Shown here piece by piece: positions 9,444-18,210 of a stretch of 63,146 nucleotides of DNA. The stretch comes from Roseibacillus sp. (GTDB lineage Bacteria > Verrucomicrobiota > Verrucomicrobiia > Verrucomicrobiales > Akkermansiaceae). Each line of letters begins with the position of its first letter. The stretch's first letter is position 1. Made by a program: the position numbers and the translations under genes. The stretch is taken from the NCBI GenBank assembly GCA_028821775.1, contig JAPKFB010000025.1:1-63146 (forward strand), given 5' to 3'. The notes under the pieces are model-generated. The model did no database searches. It was not told the origin of the DNA and worked only from the letters and a program-made list of their open reading frames with translations.

Positions 9444-10783
9444 TGAAGTCCACCTCCCGTCGTTCCTTTCTCCGTGGAGTGGGAGGAAGCGCGCTCGCCC
9501 TCCCCTCTCTGGAAAGCCTCGCGGCAGCTCCCGTGAAGGTCCCCGCTCAGCGACTGGCCTTTTTCTACGTTCCCATCGGGGTCGTGCGACGCAGCTTTTT
9601 CCCCGGTGAGGCTGCCGCCAAAATCCCAAAATTCACGAGCAGTCAGAAGGAGCTTGCGAAGAAGGACCTACCCACCGGCCTTCACCCCCTCGAGCTCACT
9701 CCGACGATGCAACCCCTCGCGGGCCTGAAGAAGAAGATCACCCTCATCACCGGGCTCGATCGCACCTTCCAGCACGGCACCGACGTGCACGCCCAGTGTG
9801 CTTCCTGTTTCCTGAGCAGCGCACCCCCTCACACCATCAAGACCTCGGCCTTGCCGCTCGATCGCACCTTCGATCACATTGTCGGCGATGCGATCGGAGC
9901 CCAGACCCCATTCCGGACCCTCGAGCTGAGCTGCAACAGCCATCGTGACAATCTGGAGTCGATTCACTTCGACAACATCTCCTGGTATGGCACCGACCAC
10001 GTGGCGCCTTCAATTCGGGATCCGCGCAAGGCCTATCATCGACTCTTCGGAACGAAGGAGATCAAAGCCTATCGCAACATCACCGATCTGGTCCTGAAGG
10101 ACGCGCATTCCATGCAGCGCACTCTCGGCTCGTCTGACCGCGACAAGTTCGACGAGTACTTCGACTCCATCCGCACCATCGAAGAGCAGATCGACAAGCT
10201 CGAGAAGATGAAGGGTGAGCTTGCTCAAGTCACCCTCGAGGAACCAACGGCCGCCCACCTCCCCCGGGGCGCCTATATCCGCCTCATGGGTGACCTCATG
10301 GTGACCGCCCTGCAGACCGGGCTCACGAATGTCGCCTCTTTCATGGTGGGTCCCGAGCGCTGGAACACGCCCTTCCTCTATGAAGGACTCTTCGACAAGC
10401 CCCGCAGTCACCACGGGATGTCGCACAATCAGAATAAGTTCGTGGAAGACCTCGAGAAACTCGACCAATTCCATATGGAGCAGTTTGCCTATCTCGCCTC
10501 CAGGATGGACGGGATCTTGGAAGCGGACGGCAGCACCCTGCTCGACAACACGATCTTCACCTACGGCTCCGGACTCGGCGACGGCGCCACCCATCAGTAC
10601 AACAACTTGCCCATCATCGTGGCGGGCTCAGGCGGCGGGAACCTAGCAACCGGCAGCCACCTCGCCTGCCCGGACGGAACGCCCCTCGCCAACCTCTGGT
10701 TGACCCAGGCACAGGCGCTCGGGCTCCAGCGGAATCGCTTTGCGGATAGTGCCGCGACCCTCAAGGAGCTACAGAAATCCTGA
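9443..10783 (+). CDS. DUF1552 protein with Tat signal
   Basis: The 446-residue protein opens with a twin-arginine signal (SRRSFLRGVGGSALALPSL) and is then typical of DUF1552: RLAFFYVPIGVVRRSFFPG, LITGLDRTFQHGTD, DRDKFDEYFDSIRTIEEQI and the C-terminal TYGSGLGDGATHQYNNLPII. Its ATG overlaps the upstream TGA by one base. This DUF1592-DUF1552 pairing is widespread in PVC bacteria. DUF1552 resembles DUF1501 and the alkaline-phosphatase/sulfatase-like fold, but its substrate is unknown. Tat export suggests it folds, and perhaps binds metal, before leaving the cytoplasm. Confidence 0.95.
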   Translation: MKSTSRRSFLRGVGGSALALPSLESLAAAPVKVPAQRLAFFYVPIGVVRRSFFPGEAAAKIPKFTSSQKELAKKDLPTGLHPLELTPTMQPLAGLKKKITLITGLDRTFQHGTDVHAQCASCFLSSAPPHTIKTSALPLDRTFDHIVGDAIGAQTPFRTLELSCNSHRDNLESIHFDNISWYGTDHVAPSIRDPRKAYHRLFGTKEIKAYRNITDLVLKDAHSMQRTLGSSDRDKFDEYFDSIRTIEEQIDKLEKMKGELAQVTLEEPTAAHLPRGAYIRLMGDLMVTALQTGLTNVASFMVGPERWNTPFLYEGLFDKPRSHHGMSHNQNKFVEDLEKLDQFHMEQFAYLASRMDGILEADGSTLLDNTIFTYGSGLGDGATHQYNNLPIIVAGSGGGNLATGSHLACPDGTPLANLWLTQAQALGLQRNRFADSAATLKELQKS

Positions 10784-10788
10784 GACCC

Positions 10789-11223
10789 TCAGAACGAATG
10801 CGTCTCAAAGGCGAGCGAGCACCTGCTCACTCCAATCGCAAAGGCCAGGAAACCAGAGCCGATCGTCATCCCGATGCCACCCGCCCAACACACCAGGGGG
10901 TGAGCGTCCGGTTTTGTTTTGGCAAACGAGATTTCGCACCCCAGGCCTGAGAGCGCAGATCCGCAGAGGAGCACGAATCCAGACCTGATGCCGTGCCCAT
11001 CTCCCTCGGTGACGAAGGGCGTGATCAGGGAGAGGACCACGGTCGCAAAGAACAGTCCAAAACTAAGGAGCGAGGTAAGATTGAGGACTGTGCGAGCTAT
11101 GGGAAAACGCCCGCATAACTTGGCGCAGCCGCAATTCGATCTACACCAAGCGCTCCATCCCGACGAGCCAGAAAGGCAGGATCTACGGTTGCGTTTTTTG
11201 AGTCGCCGAAGCGAGTCCGGCAT
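10789..11223 (-). CDS. Small hypothetical membrane protein
   Basis: The 144-residue frame starts at the ATG at 11223. It has an Arg/Cys-rich N-terminal 45 residues and then three hydrophobic segments: LSFGLFFATVVLSLITPFV, GFVLLCGSALSGLGCEI and CWAGGIGMTIGSGFLAFAIG. The alternation of hydrophobic segments and short polar loops (EGDGHG, AKTKPDAHP) looks like a true membrane protein rather than a chance frame. The gene ends 5 bp from the convergent DUF1552 stop. I do not recognise a family. Confidence 0.5.
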   Translation of the reverse strand: MPDSLRRLKKRNRRSCLSGSSGWSAWCRSNCGCAKLCGRFPIARTVLNLTSLLSFGLFFATVVLSLITPFVTEGDGHGIRSGFVLLCGSALSGLGCEISFAKTKPDAHPLVCWAGGIGMTIGSGFLAFAIGVSRCSLAFETHSF

Positions 11224-11249
11224 GAGAAGGAGGCCCCAATCAATCGCCC

Positions 11250-12584
11250 ATGAAGTCCCCCACCCTCGCCTCAGCCATTCTTACCGCTCTCCCGTTCACC
11301 GCCTTGGCCGACGACTGGCCGCAATGGCACGGCCCGCAACGCGACGGGGTCTGGCGCGAGTCCGGAATTCTCGAGAAATTCCCCCAGTCCGGACCCAAGA
11401 TTCTTTGGCGCACTCCCGTCAACCGTGGCTACGCGGGTCCCTCCGTGGTCGCCGATCGGGTCTATCTCATGGATCGCAAGACGCTCGACACCCGCGAAGG
11501 AAGAGCCAAGGCCGCGCGAACCGGCAACACACCGGGGAACGAGCGCCTCCTCTGCCTCGACGCCACCACCGGCAAGATTCTCTGGGAAAAGTCCTACGAC
11601 TGCCCCTACACCATGGCCTACTCCGCAGGTCCACGCGTCACCCCCATCGTCGATGAAGACCGCGTCTACACCTTTGGCGGTGAAGGAAACCTCATCTGCC
11701 GGGCCACCAAGGATGGCGCGGAGAAGTGGTCGCACGACTTCAAAGATTTTTTTGCGGTGACCACTCAGACGTGGGGGTTCGCGGCTGCTCCTCTCATCCA
11801 TGGCGATCTTATCATTTGCCTTGCAAGTGGGGAGGGCAGCACCGCGGTGGCCTTCAACAAGCTAACCGGCAAGGAAGTCTGGCGCTCCGTTTCCGCTAAG
11901 CACCCCGGGTATTGCCCGCCGCGCATCGTCCAGCATGCCGGCCGCGATCTCCTCATCATCTGGCATCCCGAATCCGCCAACGCGCTCGATCCCCTCACCG
12001 GGAAAATCTACTGGGCGATCCCGTGGAAGATCCGCGCCGGCCTCACGATCGCCTCTCCGCAAATGATCGATGCACACCACCTCTTCCTCACCGGCTTCTA
12101 CAACGGATCCATGTTGCTCAAGCTCAAGGAAGATGAGTCCACGCCGGAGATCGTCTACCGCACAAAACACGCCAGCGAGAAGAGAACTACTCACCTTCAC
12201 GGCATCATGAACACGCCCGTGCTGCGTGATGGTCACCTCTTCGCAGCTTGCAGCTACGGACAGTTTCGCTGCATGGAAGCGCTCACCGGCAAGCGGGTCT
12301 GGGAATCGCTCAAGCCAATTGCGCTCGAGGAACCCGCCCGCTGGGGGACCGTCTTTGTCACTCCTCATGAAGACCGGAACTTTCTGTTCACCGAGCAGGG
12401 GGACCTCGTCATCGCAAAGCTCTCAAGCAGGGGCTATGAGGAAATTGACCGCGCCCATGTCATCGAACCGAACGGCCTCGATCTGCGCCAACGCGACATC
12501 GTCTGGTCCCACCCGGCCTATGCCCGGAAGTGCGCCTTCATTCGCAATGACACCGAAGTGCTTTGCGTCTCGCTCGCAAAGTAG
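11250..12584 (+). CDS. Exported PQQ-binding-like beta-propeller protein
   Basis: The 444-residue protein has a signal peptide (TLASAILTALPFTALA) followed by DDWPQWHGPQRDGVW, the usual opening of small PVC PQQ-propeller proteins. Blade motifs include LLCLDATTGKILWEKSYD, FNKLTGKEVW, LDPLTGKIYW and CMEALTGKRVW. There is no cytochrome or carbohydrate-binding domain, unlike the large paralogue at 665-5194. Proteins of this size may be structural propellers or simple quinoproteins; no catalytic residue set can be assigned by eye. It is convergent with the sulfatase. The 47-bp gap holds a 7-bp inverted repeat (GCGAAGG at 12589, CCTTCGC at 12614) that could help end both transcripts. Confidence 0.85.
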   Translation: MKSPTLASAILTALPFTALADDWPQWHGPQRDGVWRESGILEKFPQSGPKILWRTPVNRGYAGPSVVADRVYLMDRKTLDTREGRAKAARTGNTPGNERLLCLDATTGKILWEKSYDCPYTMAYSAGPRVTPIVDEDRVYTFGGEGNLICRATKDGAEKWSHDFKDFFAVTTQTWGFAAAPLIHGDLIICLASGEGSTAVAFNKLTGKEVWRSVSAKHPGYCPPRIVQHAGRDLLIIWHPESANALDPLTGKIYWAIPWKIRAGLTIASPQMIDAHHLFLTGFYNGSMLLKLKEDESTPEIVYRTKHASEKRTTHLHGIMNTPVLRDGHLFAACSYGQFRCMEALTGKRVWESLKPIALEEPARWGTVFVTPHEDRNFLFTEQGDLVIAKLSSRGYEEIDRAHVIEPNGLDLRQRDIVWSHPAYARKCAFIRNDTEVLCVSLAK

Positions 12585-12631
12585 CAGAGCGAAGGAGTCG
12601 GTGAATTGACGGGCCTTCGCAAGGAGGCTGT

Positions 12632-14134
12632 CTAATTGTTCCGCAGGCGACCAACGTCGCGCAGGGCCTGCAATTGCGCGCCCAGCTTCCTGGCAAGTTC
12701 GGGATTTGCGGCGGCCACATTCTTTTGTTCCCCCTGATCCTTGCTCAAGTCATAGAGCTGCCCGCCAGCTTTCTTGCCAGGAATGAATTTCCAGTTCCCG
12801 GACCGAATGGCGACTGCCTTGCCAGCCTCCTCGAGGGTAAAGTTCAAGCCCTTCCGATCCCTTCCCAGAAAGGCCTCGAGGGTGTTGCGGCTGTCCGGCG
12901 CGTCCTTGGCCGCCAGCTTGATGTCGAGAAGTTGCGCGAAGGAGGCGATGAAGTCGATCTGACTCACCAGGGCATCTGACACTCCGGGCTCGATCGTTCC
13001 GGGCCACTTGACGATGAAGGGCACGCGGGTTCCCCCTTCGTAGATCTGATACTTTCCTCCGCGAAACGGACCGGAAGCATCGTGACCGCGATCCGCTTCC
13101 TTGGACGACTTGCGAACGGTCGATCCATCTTCGTAGCCGTCATCGTAAACCGGCCCGTTGTCGCTGGAGACCACCACAATGGTGTTTTCTGCCAGGCCCT
13201 GCTCTTCGAGGGCGCTCACGACCGCACCGACCATCCAATCAAACTGGACCATCGCATCGCCGCGCTTCCCAAGCTCCGTCCGCCCTTGAAATCGGGGATG
13301 GGGCGCGCGGGGCACATGAATGTCCTGCGAGGACACATAGAGGAAGAAGGGCTTCTCCTTCGATTGCTTGGCGAGATACTTCCTGGCCTGCTTGACGAAC
13401 TCGTCCGCCATCATCTCGTCGTCCCAGAGCGCGGACTCCCCTCCCCACATTTTGCCGATGCGCCCGATCCCATTGATGACGGTCTCACTGTGTTGGTGAT
13501 CGGCAGGATAGTAGGTCTCCGCTTCGGGATTCGTCCGGCCGTAGGGATAGACCGTGCTCTTATGCCCTTCGGGCGCCTTTCCGACATAGAGCGGATCCTT
13601 GGGATCCAGATTCACGACCCGGTGATTTTCAACGAAGACACAGGGAACGCGATCATTGGTGGACGGCAGGAGGAACGAGTAGTCGAATCCCACTTCCAGA
13701 GGACCGGGCTTCACCTCGGCATTCCAATCAACCCGCGTCCCTTTCCGGCCAAGACCAAGGTGCCACTTTCCTACCACCGCGGTACTATAGCCAGCCTTCC
13801 GGAAAAGCTTGGGAAGGGTGAGGATGTCGGTCGGGATCGAGAGGGGCGCATCCGGGGGAAGGATCCGGACCCCGTTGCGAAATCCGTAATGACCGGTGAG
13901 CATGGAGTAGCGTGACGGGGTGCAGGTCGCTGCGGTGCAGTGACCATCCGTGAAACGCAGTCCCTCGCTCGCAATCTTGTCAATGAAGGGGGTTGGGATT
14001 TTCTTCGCCCCGTAGACGCCGACATCCCCGTAGCCCACATCATCGCCATAGATGATGACCACATTGGGCCGTTCCGCAGCTCCCGACGGCAGTGCAAAAA
14101 TCAGGGCCATAAGGGTGGCAAAGTATCGGATCAT
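12632..14134 (-). CDS. Exported sulfatase (arylsulfatase A-like, S1 family)
   Basis: The 500-residue protein has a signal peptide (FATLMALIFALPSGAA), then NVVIIYGDDVGYGD, where D31 and D32 are expected metal ligands. C71-T-P-S-R-Y-S-M-L-T-G is the C-x-P-S-R formylglycine site. VVGKWHLGLG and VVSSDNGPVYDDG are further active-site motifs. Length and order are normal for the family. It needs maturation of Cys71 by a formylglycine-generating enzyme or anSME encoded elsewhere. The likely role is periplasmic or surface desulfation of marine polysaccharides, which suits the carbohydrate-binding and esterase genes nearby. The precise substrate cannot be read from sequence. Confidence 0.95.
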   Translation of the reverse strand: MIRYFATLMALIFALPSGAAERPNVVIIYGDDVGYGDVGVYGAKKIPTPFIDKIASEGLRFTDGHCTAATCTPSRYSMLTGHYGFRNGVRILPPDAPLSIPTDILTLPKLFRKAGYSTAVVGKWHLGLGRKGTRVDWNAEVKPGPLEVGFDYSFLLPSTNDRVPCVFVENHRVVNLDPKDPLYVGKAPEGHKSTVYPYGRTNPEAETYYPADHQHSETVINGIGRIGKMWGGESALWDDEMMADEFVKQARKYLAKQSKEKPFFLYVSSQDIHVPRAPHPRFQGRTELGKRGDAMVQFDWMVGAVVSALEEQGLAENTIVVVSSDNGPVYDDGYEDGSTVRKSSKEADRGHDASGPFRGGKYQIYEGGTRVPFIVKWPGTIEPGVSDALVSQIDFIASFAQLLDIKLAAKDAPDSRNTLEAFLGRDRKGLNFTLEEAGKAVAIRSGNWKFIPGKKAGGQLYDLSKDQGEQKNVAAANPELARKLGAQLQALRDVGRLRNN

Positions 14135-14143
14135 GGGAACTAC

Positions 14144-14389
14144 CTAGTTTGCATCAGGCTCGAGGACGAGGAGATAAGCGAGCCCCCCCCCGCCAGGATC
14201 AGGACCACCCGCTTGCTTTCTCTCGGTCATTGCAATGCCCTCACCGAATATCCATGCGCCCCTGCCTCTGACATGAACCTCGCCCATCTCCCCGTCCTCA
14301 TCCCTGAGGAGGACAGGCTGCAGATCCTCTGGGGATAGCGACCATGGGACCGTGATTTTCCTGGACTGAATCCATTGCTGCGCTCCCAA
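14144..14389 (-). CDS. Possible small ORF upstream of the sulfatase
   Basis: An 81-codon frame ends 9 bp before the sulfatase ATG. Its stretch WSLSPEDLQPVLLRDEDGE and VRGRGAWIFGEG looks protein-like. Its only long start is a TTG at 14389 that intrudes on the divergent gene's leader, and it crosses a run of nine C residues (14183-14191). It could be a real leader gene, a decayed fragment or chance. Confidence 0.25.
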   Translation of the reverse strand: MGAQQWIQSRKITVPWSLSPEDLQPVLLRDEDGEMGEVHVRGRGAWIFGEGIAMTERKQAGGPDPGGGGLAYLLVLEPDAN

Positions 14390-14398
14390 TTAGTCCCT

Positions 14399-17300
14399 AT
14401 GGTTTGCTGCGTGCTGCGCCGCCCGCTTACTCCCTTCTTCCTCTCGCTCTCGCTCTGGGCCTCGATGGCTCATGGTCAGACCACCAAGCCTGAACCGACC
14501 GCAACACCCCTTCGGGCAGTCGCCCCACCAAGCAAGGACGGCAAACTCTTCACCGCGCTCTCGCCCGAACAATCCGGCCTCGATTTCATCAATCCGATCG
14601 ACAAACAGCACCCCCTCAAGCGAATCTACCTCGGGGCCTTTGCTTGTGGTGGCATTGCGATCGGAGATCTCAATGGCGACGCCCGTCCCGATCTCTTCCT
14701 CACCAGCGGGGCACGGCCAAACCGGCTCTTTCTCCAGTCCGAGACACCCCTGAAATTCACCGATGCCACCGGGGAGGCGGGAATCACTCCCACGGACGTC
14801 TGGTCTGCCGGCGCCACCCTGATCGATCTTGAGGCCGACGGCGACCTCGACATCTATGTCTGCAACTACGACGCCCCCAATCAGCTCTGGCTCAATGATG
14901 GCCAGGGGAAATTCACCGAGTGCGCGGCCAAGTTCGGACTCGCCATTTCTGACGCCAGCCTGATGGCCTCGTTCTGCGATTACGACTTTGATGGCGATCT
15001 CGACTGCTTCCTTCTCACCCGCGATTTCAAGCGGGCTGGTGGCCGACCCAAAGAGCACCCGGTGGTCAAGGATGGGGACCGATGGAAGATCGCCCCGGGC
15101 TTTGAAAAGTACTACCAGATCGTGGTCCGCCCCGGCGGGAAGCAGGTTTACGTCAATGCGGGGCGGCAAGACTTCCTTCTTCGTAATGACGGCCCCGATG
15201 CCCAGGGCCAAATTCGTTTCACGGACGCGACAACCGCGGCGGGCATCTCCGGACGCGACCGAGGGAATTCGGCGACTTGGTGGGACTTCGATGAGGATGG
15301 CCTGCCTGACATCTACGTCGGCAACGACTTCAAGGACCCGGACCGCCTCTATCGAAACAATGGCGACGGCACCTTCACCGATGTCATCCGCACCTTCGCT
15401 CCACACACGCCCTGGTTCTCGATGGGTGCCGACATCGCCGACCTCGATGGGGATGGCCGCATCGATCTCCTCATCGCCGACATGGCGGGTAGCAACCACT
15501 ATCGCTCAAAAACCACCATGGGCGAAATTGGCTCCATCCGCCCCTTCCTGCTTTCTGCCATTCCCCGCCAGTATATGCACAATGCCCTCTACCTGAATAC
15601 GGGCGTGGGCAAGCTCTCGGATGCCGCCTATCTCGCGGGTTTGGCCAACTCGGACTGGACTTGGTCCGTCAAGCTGACCGACTTTGACCTCGATGGCATG
15701 GTCGATGTCTTTTTCACCAATGGTGTCTCGCGCAGTTTCAACAACTCCGATGACCAGCGCACCATGGCGGACTACATTGGCAAAACGGAGTGGGACCACT
15801 ACGAGTCACAACCCCCGCGCAAGGAACAGAACCTGGCCTTCGCAAACCGCGGCAACCTGAAGTTCGACGACGTCTCGGAAGAGTGGGGACTGGCACATCT
15901 CGGCATGAGCTACGCGGCCGCCACCGGCGATCTCGACGGCGATGGCGATCCCGAGTTGATCGTCGCCAGCTTGGAGGAACCCGTCACGATCTATCGGAAC
16001 AACACCGCCGCCACGGCGCATCGCGTCACTGTGCGTCTGGCCGGAGCGGATAAGAATGCCACCGGACACGGGGCGACCGTCTGGATCCAGAGCGGCGGGC
16101 GGTTGCAAAAACGCGTGCTGCGACCTGCCACTGGATTTCTTTCCTGCAACTTGACGGAACTCACCTTCGGCCTCGGGACCGCGGAGACCATCGACCACCT
16201 CACCGTCAAGTGGCAGCGCGGACACGTGCAGCGCTTTGACAATCTCAAGGCCGGACACACCTACACCCTCCGTGAACCCGCAACCGCTCCCCCGCCTTGG
16301 GAGAAGCCGCTCCGCACTCCCACCCAGTTTGCGTCCATCGCCTCGCCCTCCCTGGCCGCCATCAAGCATCTTGAAACGCCCTACGACGACTTTAGCCGGC
16401 AACCGCTCCTCCCTGCCAAGCACTCGCAACTCGGTCCTGGCATGGCATGGCAGGACGCCGACGGAGACGGGGATCCCGACCTTTATCTCTCCGGTTCGGC
16501 AGGGCATCCGGGGCGCATCTTCCTGAACCAGGGGCGCGGCACTTTCGGTCCAGCCTCCAATCCCGCGATCGAGAAACACGCAGCCTCCGAGGACCTGGGC
16601 GCTCTCTTTTTCGACGCCAATCTCGACGGGGTGCAGGACCTTTACGTCGTGAGCGGCGGAGTGGAATGCGATCCCGGTGCCCTCACCCTTCGGGATCGCC
16701 TCTACCTCGGAGACGGCAAGGGTGGATTTCACCACGCTCCCGAGGGAAGCCTGCCCGACCTCCGGGACAGCGGAAGCTGCGTGGTGGCCGCCGACTATGA
16801 TCGGGACGGTGACCTCGATCTCTTTGTGGGCGGTCGGGTGGTGCCCGGAGCCTATCCGGTCACCCCCGCCAGCCGCCTGCTCCGAAACGATTCCTCAGGA
16901 GCCACCGTGAAATTCACGGAGGACACCGCAAGCGTGACCGGGCTTGAGCGCGCGGGTCTCATCAGCGGCGCGCTCTGGTCGGATGCCAATGGCGACGGCT
17001 GGATCGATCTCCTCCTCTGTTGTGAGTGGGGACCAATCAAGGTATTCCTCAACAACGGAGGAACTCTCATCGAGGCCACCGACCGAACCGGCCTGAGTGA
17101 GCATCTCGGCTGGTGGAAGGGAATCGCCGGGGCGGATCTCGATGGCGATGGTGATCTCGATTACGTCGTCACCAACCAGGGGCTCAACACGCCCTACAAG
17201 GCAACCAGTGCGGAACCGGAACTCCTCTACTACGGCGACTTTGATGGGAGCGGAACGATGCGCATCGTGGAAGCGAAATTCGAGGGCTCGATCTGTTTTC

Positions 17301-18109
17301 CACGTCGCGGATTCAGTTGCTCGAGCGGAGCCTTTTCCGGACTCCGCCAGCGTCTCAAAACCTTCGATGGCTTCGCGCGTTCCACCTTGAGCGATCTTTA
17401 TGGCCGCACCAAGTTGGCAACCTCGCTCCGCCTGGAAGCAAACACCCTCGCCTCCTGCGTGCTCATCAATGACGGTCAGGCGAAATTCACCACCAAGCCC
17501 CTTCCGCGTGGGGCGCAGATGGCACCCTCGCAGGGAGTCCTCCTCTCGGATCTCGATGCCGATGGGTTGGTCGACTGCGTGCTGGCCCAGAATTTCTTCG
17601 GGGCCCAACCGGAGATTGGCCTCCTCGATGGCGGGATGAGCATGATCCTGCGGGGATGGGGAGAGGGTGATTTTGTCGCGGCGGGGCCAATCCAGAGCGG
17701 GATCACCGTAGGGGGCGCCGCCACCGCAGTCACCACGGTGGACTTGAATGCCGACGGCCGGCCCGAACTGGCCTTCGCCATCAACGGGGGCCCGGTCCAG
17801 ATCTACTCAGAACCGGTGCGCCAGAGTGTGCCCAATCGCTTGCTCGAAGTGCGCCTGGTGGGCAAACCGGGCAACCCCACTGCGGTCGGAGCCAGAATCA
17901 CGGTCAGGGCGAAGGACGCGGCACGCTCGCAATCTGCGGAAGTCACCAGCGGTTCAGGCTACCTGGGACAATCGGAACCCGCCCGCTGGTTTGGCCTGGG
18001 CGCTCTGGACAGCGCGTCGCCGGTGGAAGTGGAAGTCCGCTGGCCGGACGGAACCACCAGTAAGACCGCATCCACGGCCGGGGCGCGGCGCATCGTGGTG
18101 CAACAGTAG
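14399..18109 (+). CDS. Exported double FG-GAP/VCBS-ASPIC/UnbV (CRTAC1-like) protein
   Basis: I chose the ATG at 14399; the upstream TTG at 14375 is less likely. The 1236-residue protein has a signal peptide (FFLSLSLWASMAHG) and two tandem halves. Each half is an FG-GAP/VCBS seven-bladed propeller with many Ca-binding DxDxDGxxD motifs (DLNGDARPDL, DFDEDGLPDI, DADGDGDPDL), and each half ends in an ASPIC/UnbV domain (about 541-620 and 1145-1235; VKWQRGHVQRF and VRWPDGTTSK). I infer an extracellular calcium-dependent adhesion or scaffold protein. It belongs to a different subfamily from the thioredoxin-fused gene at 29331 and has no in-frame stop. Confidence 0.93.
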   Translation: MVCCVLRRPLTPFFLSLSLWASMAHGQTTKPEPTATPLRAVAPPSKDGKLFTALSPEQSGLDFINPIDKQHPLKRIYLGAFACGGIAIGDLNGDARPDLFLTSGARPNRLFLQSETPLKFTDATGEAGITPTDVWSAGATLIDLEADGDLDIYVCNYDAPNQLWLNDGQGKFTECAAKFGLAISDASLMASFCDYDFDGDLDCFLLTRDFKRAGGRPKEHPVVKDGDRWKIAPGFEKYYQIVVRPGGKQVYVNAGRQDFLLRNDGPDAQGQIRFTDATTAAGISGRDRGNSATWWDFDEDGLPDIYVGNDFKDPDRLYRNNGDGTFTDVIRTFAPHTPWFSMGADIADLDGDGRIDLLIADMAGSNHYRSKTTMGEIGSIRPFLLSAIPRQYMHNALYLNTGVGKLSDAAYLAGLANSDWTWSVKLTDFDLDGMVDVFFTNGVSRSFNNSDDQRTMADYIGKTEWDHYESQPPRKEQNLAFANRGNLKFDDVSEEWGLAHLGMSYAAATGDLDGDGDPELIVASLEEPVTIYRNNTAATAHRVTVRLAGADKNATGHGATVWIQSGGRLQKRVLRPATGFLSCNLTELTFGLGTAETIDHLTVKWQRGHVQRFDNLKAGHTYTLREPATAPPPWEKPLRTPTQFASIASPSLAAIKHLETPYDDFSRQPLLPAKHSQLGPGMAWQDADGDGDPDLYLSGSAGHPGRIFLNQGRGTFGPASNPAIEKHAASEDLGALFFDANLDGVQDLYVVSGGVECDPGALTLRDRLYLGDGKGGFHHAPEGSLPDLRDSGSCVVAADYDRDGDLDLFVGGRVVPGAYPVTPASRLLRNDSSGATVKFTEDTASVTGLERAGLISGALWSDANGDGWIDLLLCCEWGPIKVFLNNGGTLIEATDRTGLSEHLGWWKGIAGADLDGDGDLDYVVTNQGLNTPYKATSAEPELLYYGDFDGSGTMRIVEAKFEGSICFPRRGFSCSSGAFSGLRQRLKTFDGFARSTLSDLYGRTKLATSLRLEANTLASCVLINDGQAKFTTKPLPRGAQMAPSQGVLLSDLDADGLVDCVLAQNFFGAQPEIGLLDGGMSMILRGWGEGDFVAAGPIQSGITVGGAATAVTTVDLNADGRPELAFAINGGPVQIYSEPVRQSVPNRLLEVRLVGKPGNPTAVGARITVRAKDAARSQSAEVTSGSGYLGQSEPARWFGLGALDSASPVEVEVRWPDGTTSKTASTAGARRIVVQQ

Positions 18110-18210
18110 CGAAAGGAATTATCTTCCTGAATTGCCGGGATCCCTAGTCTCCCGTCAATTTGCATTGCAACGCCTTGGGGCCGATACTAGACGAACAAAA
18201 CCAAATTCCC

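Noticed and set aside
14183..14191. Run of nine C residues as a phase-variation tract
   Set aside because: It lies between genes or in a doubtful ORF, not in a confirmed coding start; no supporting evidence.
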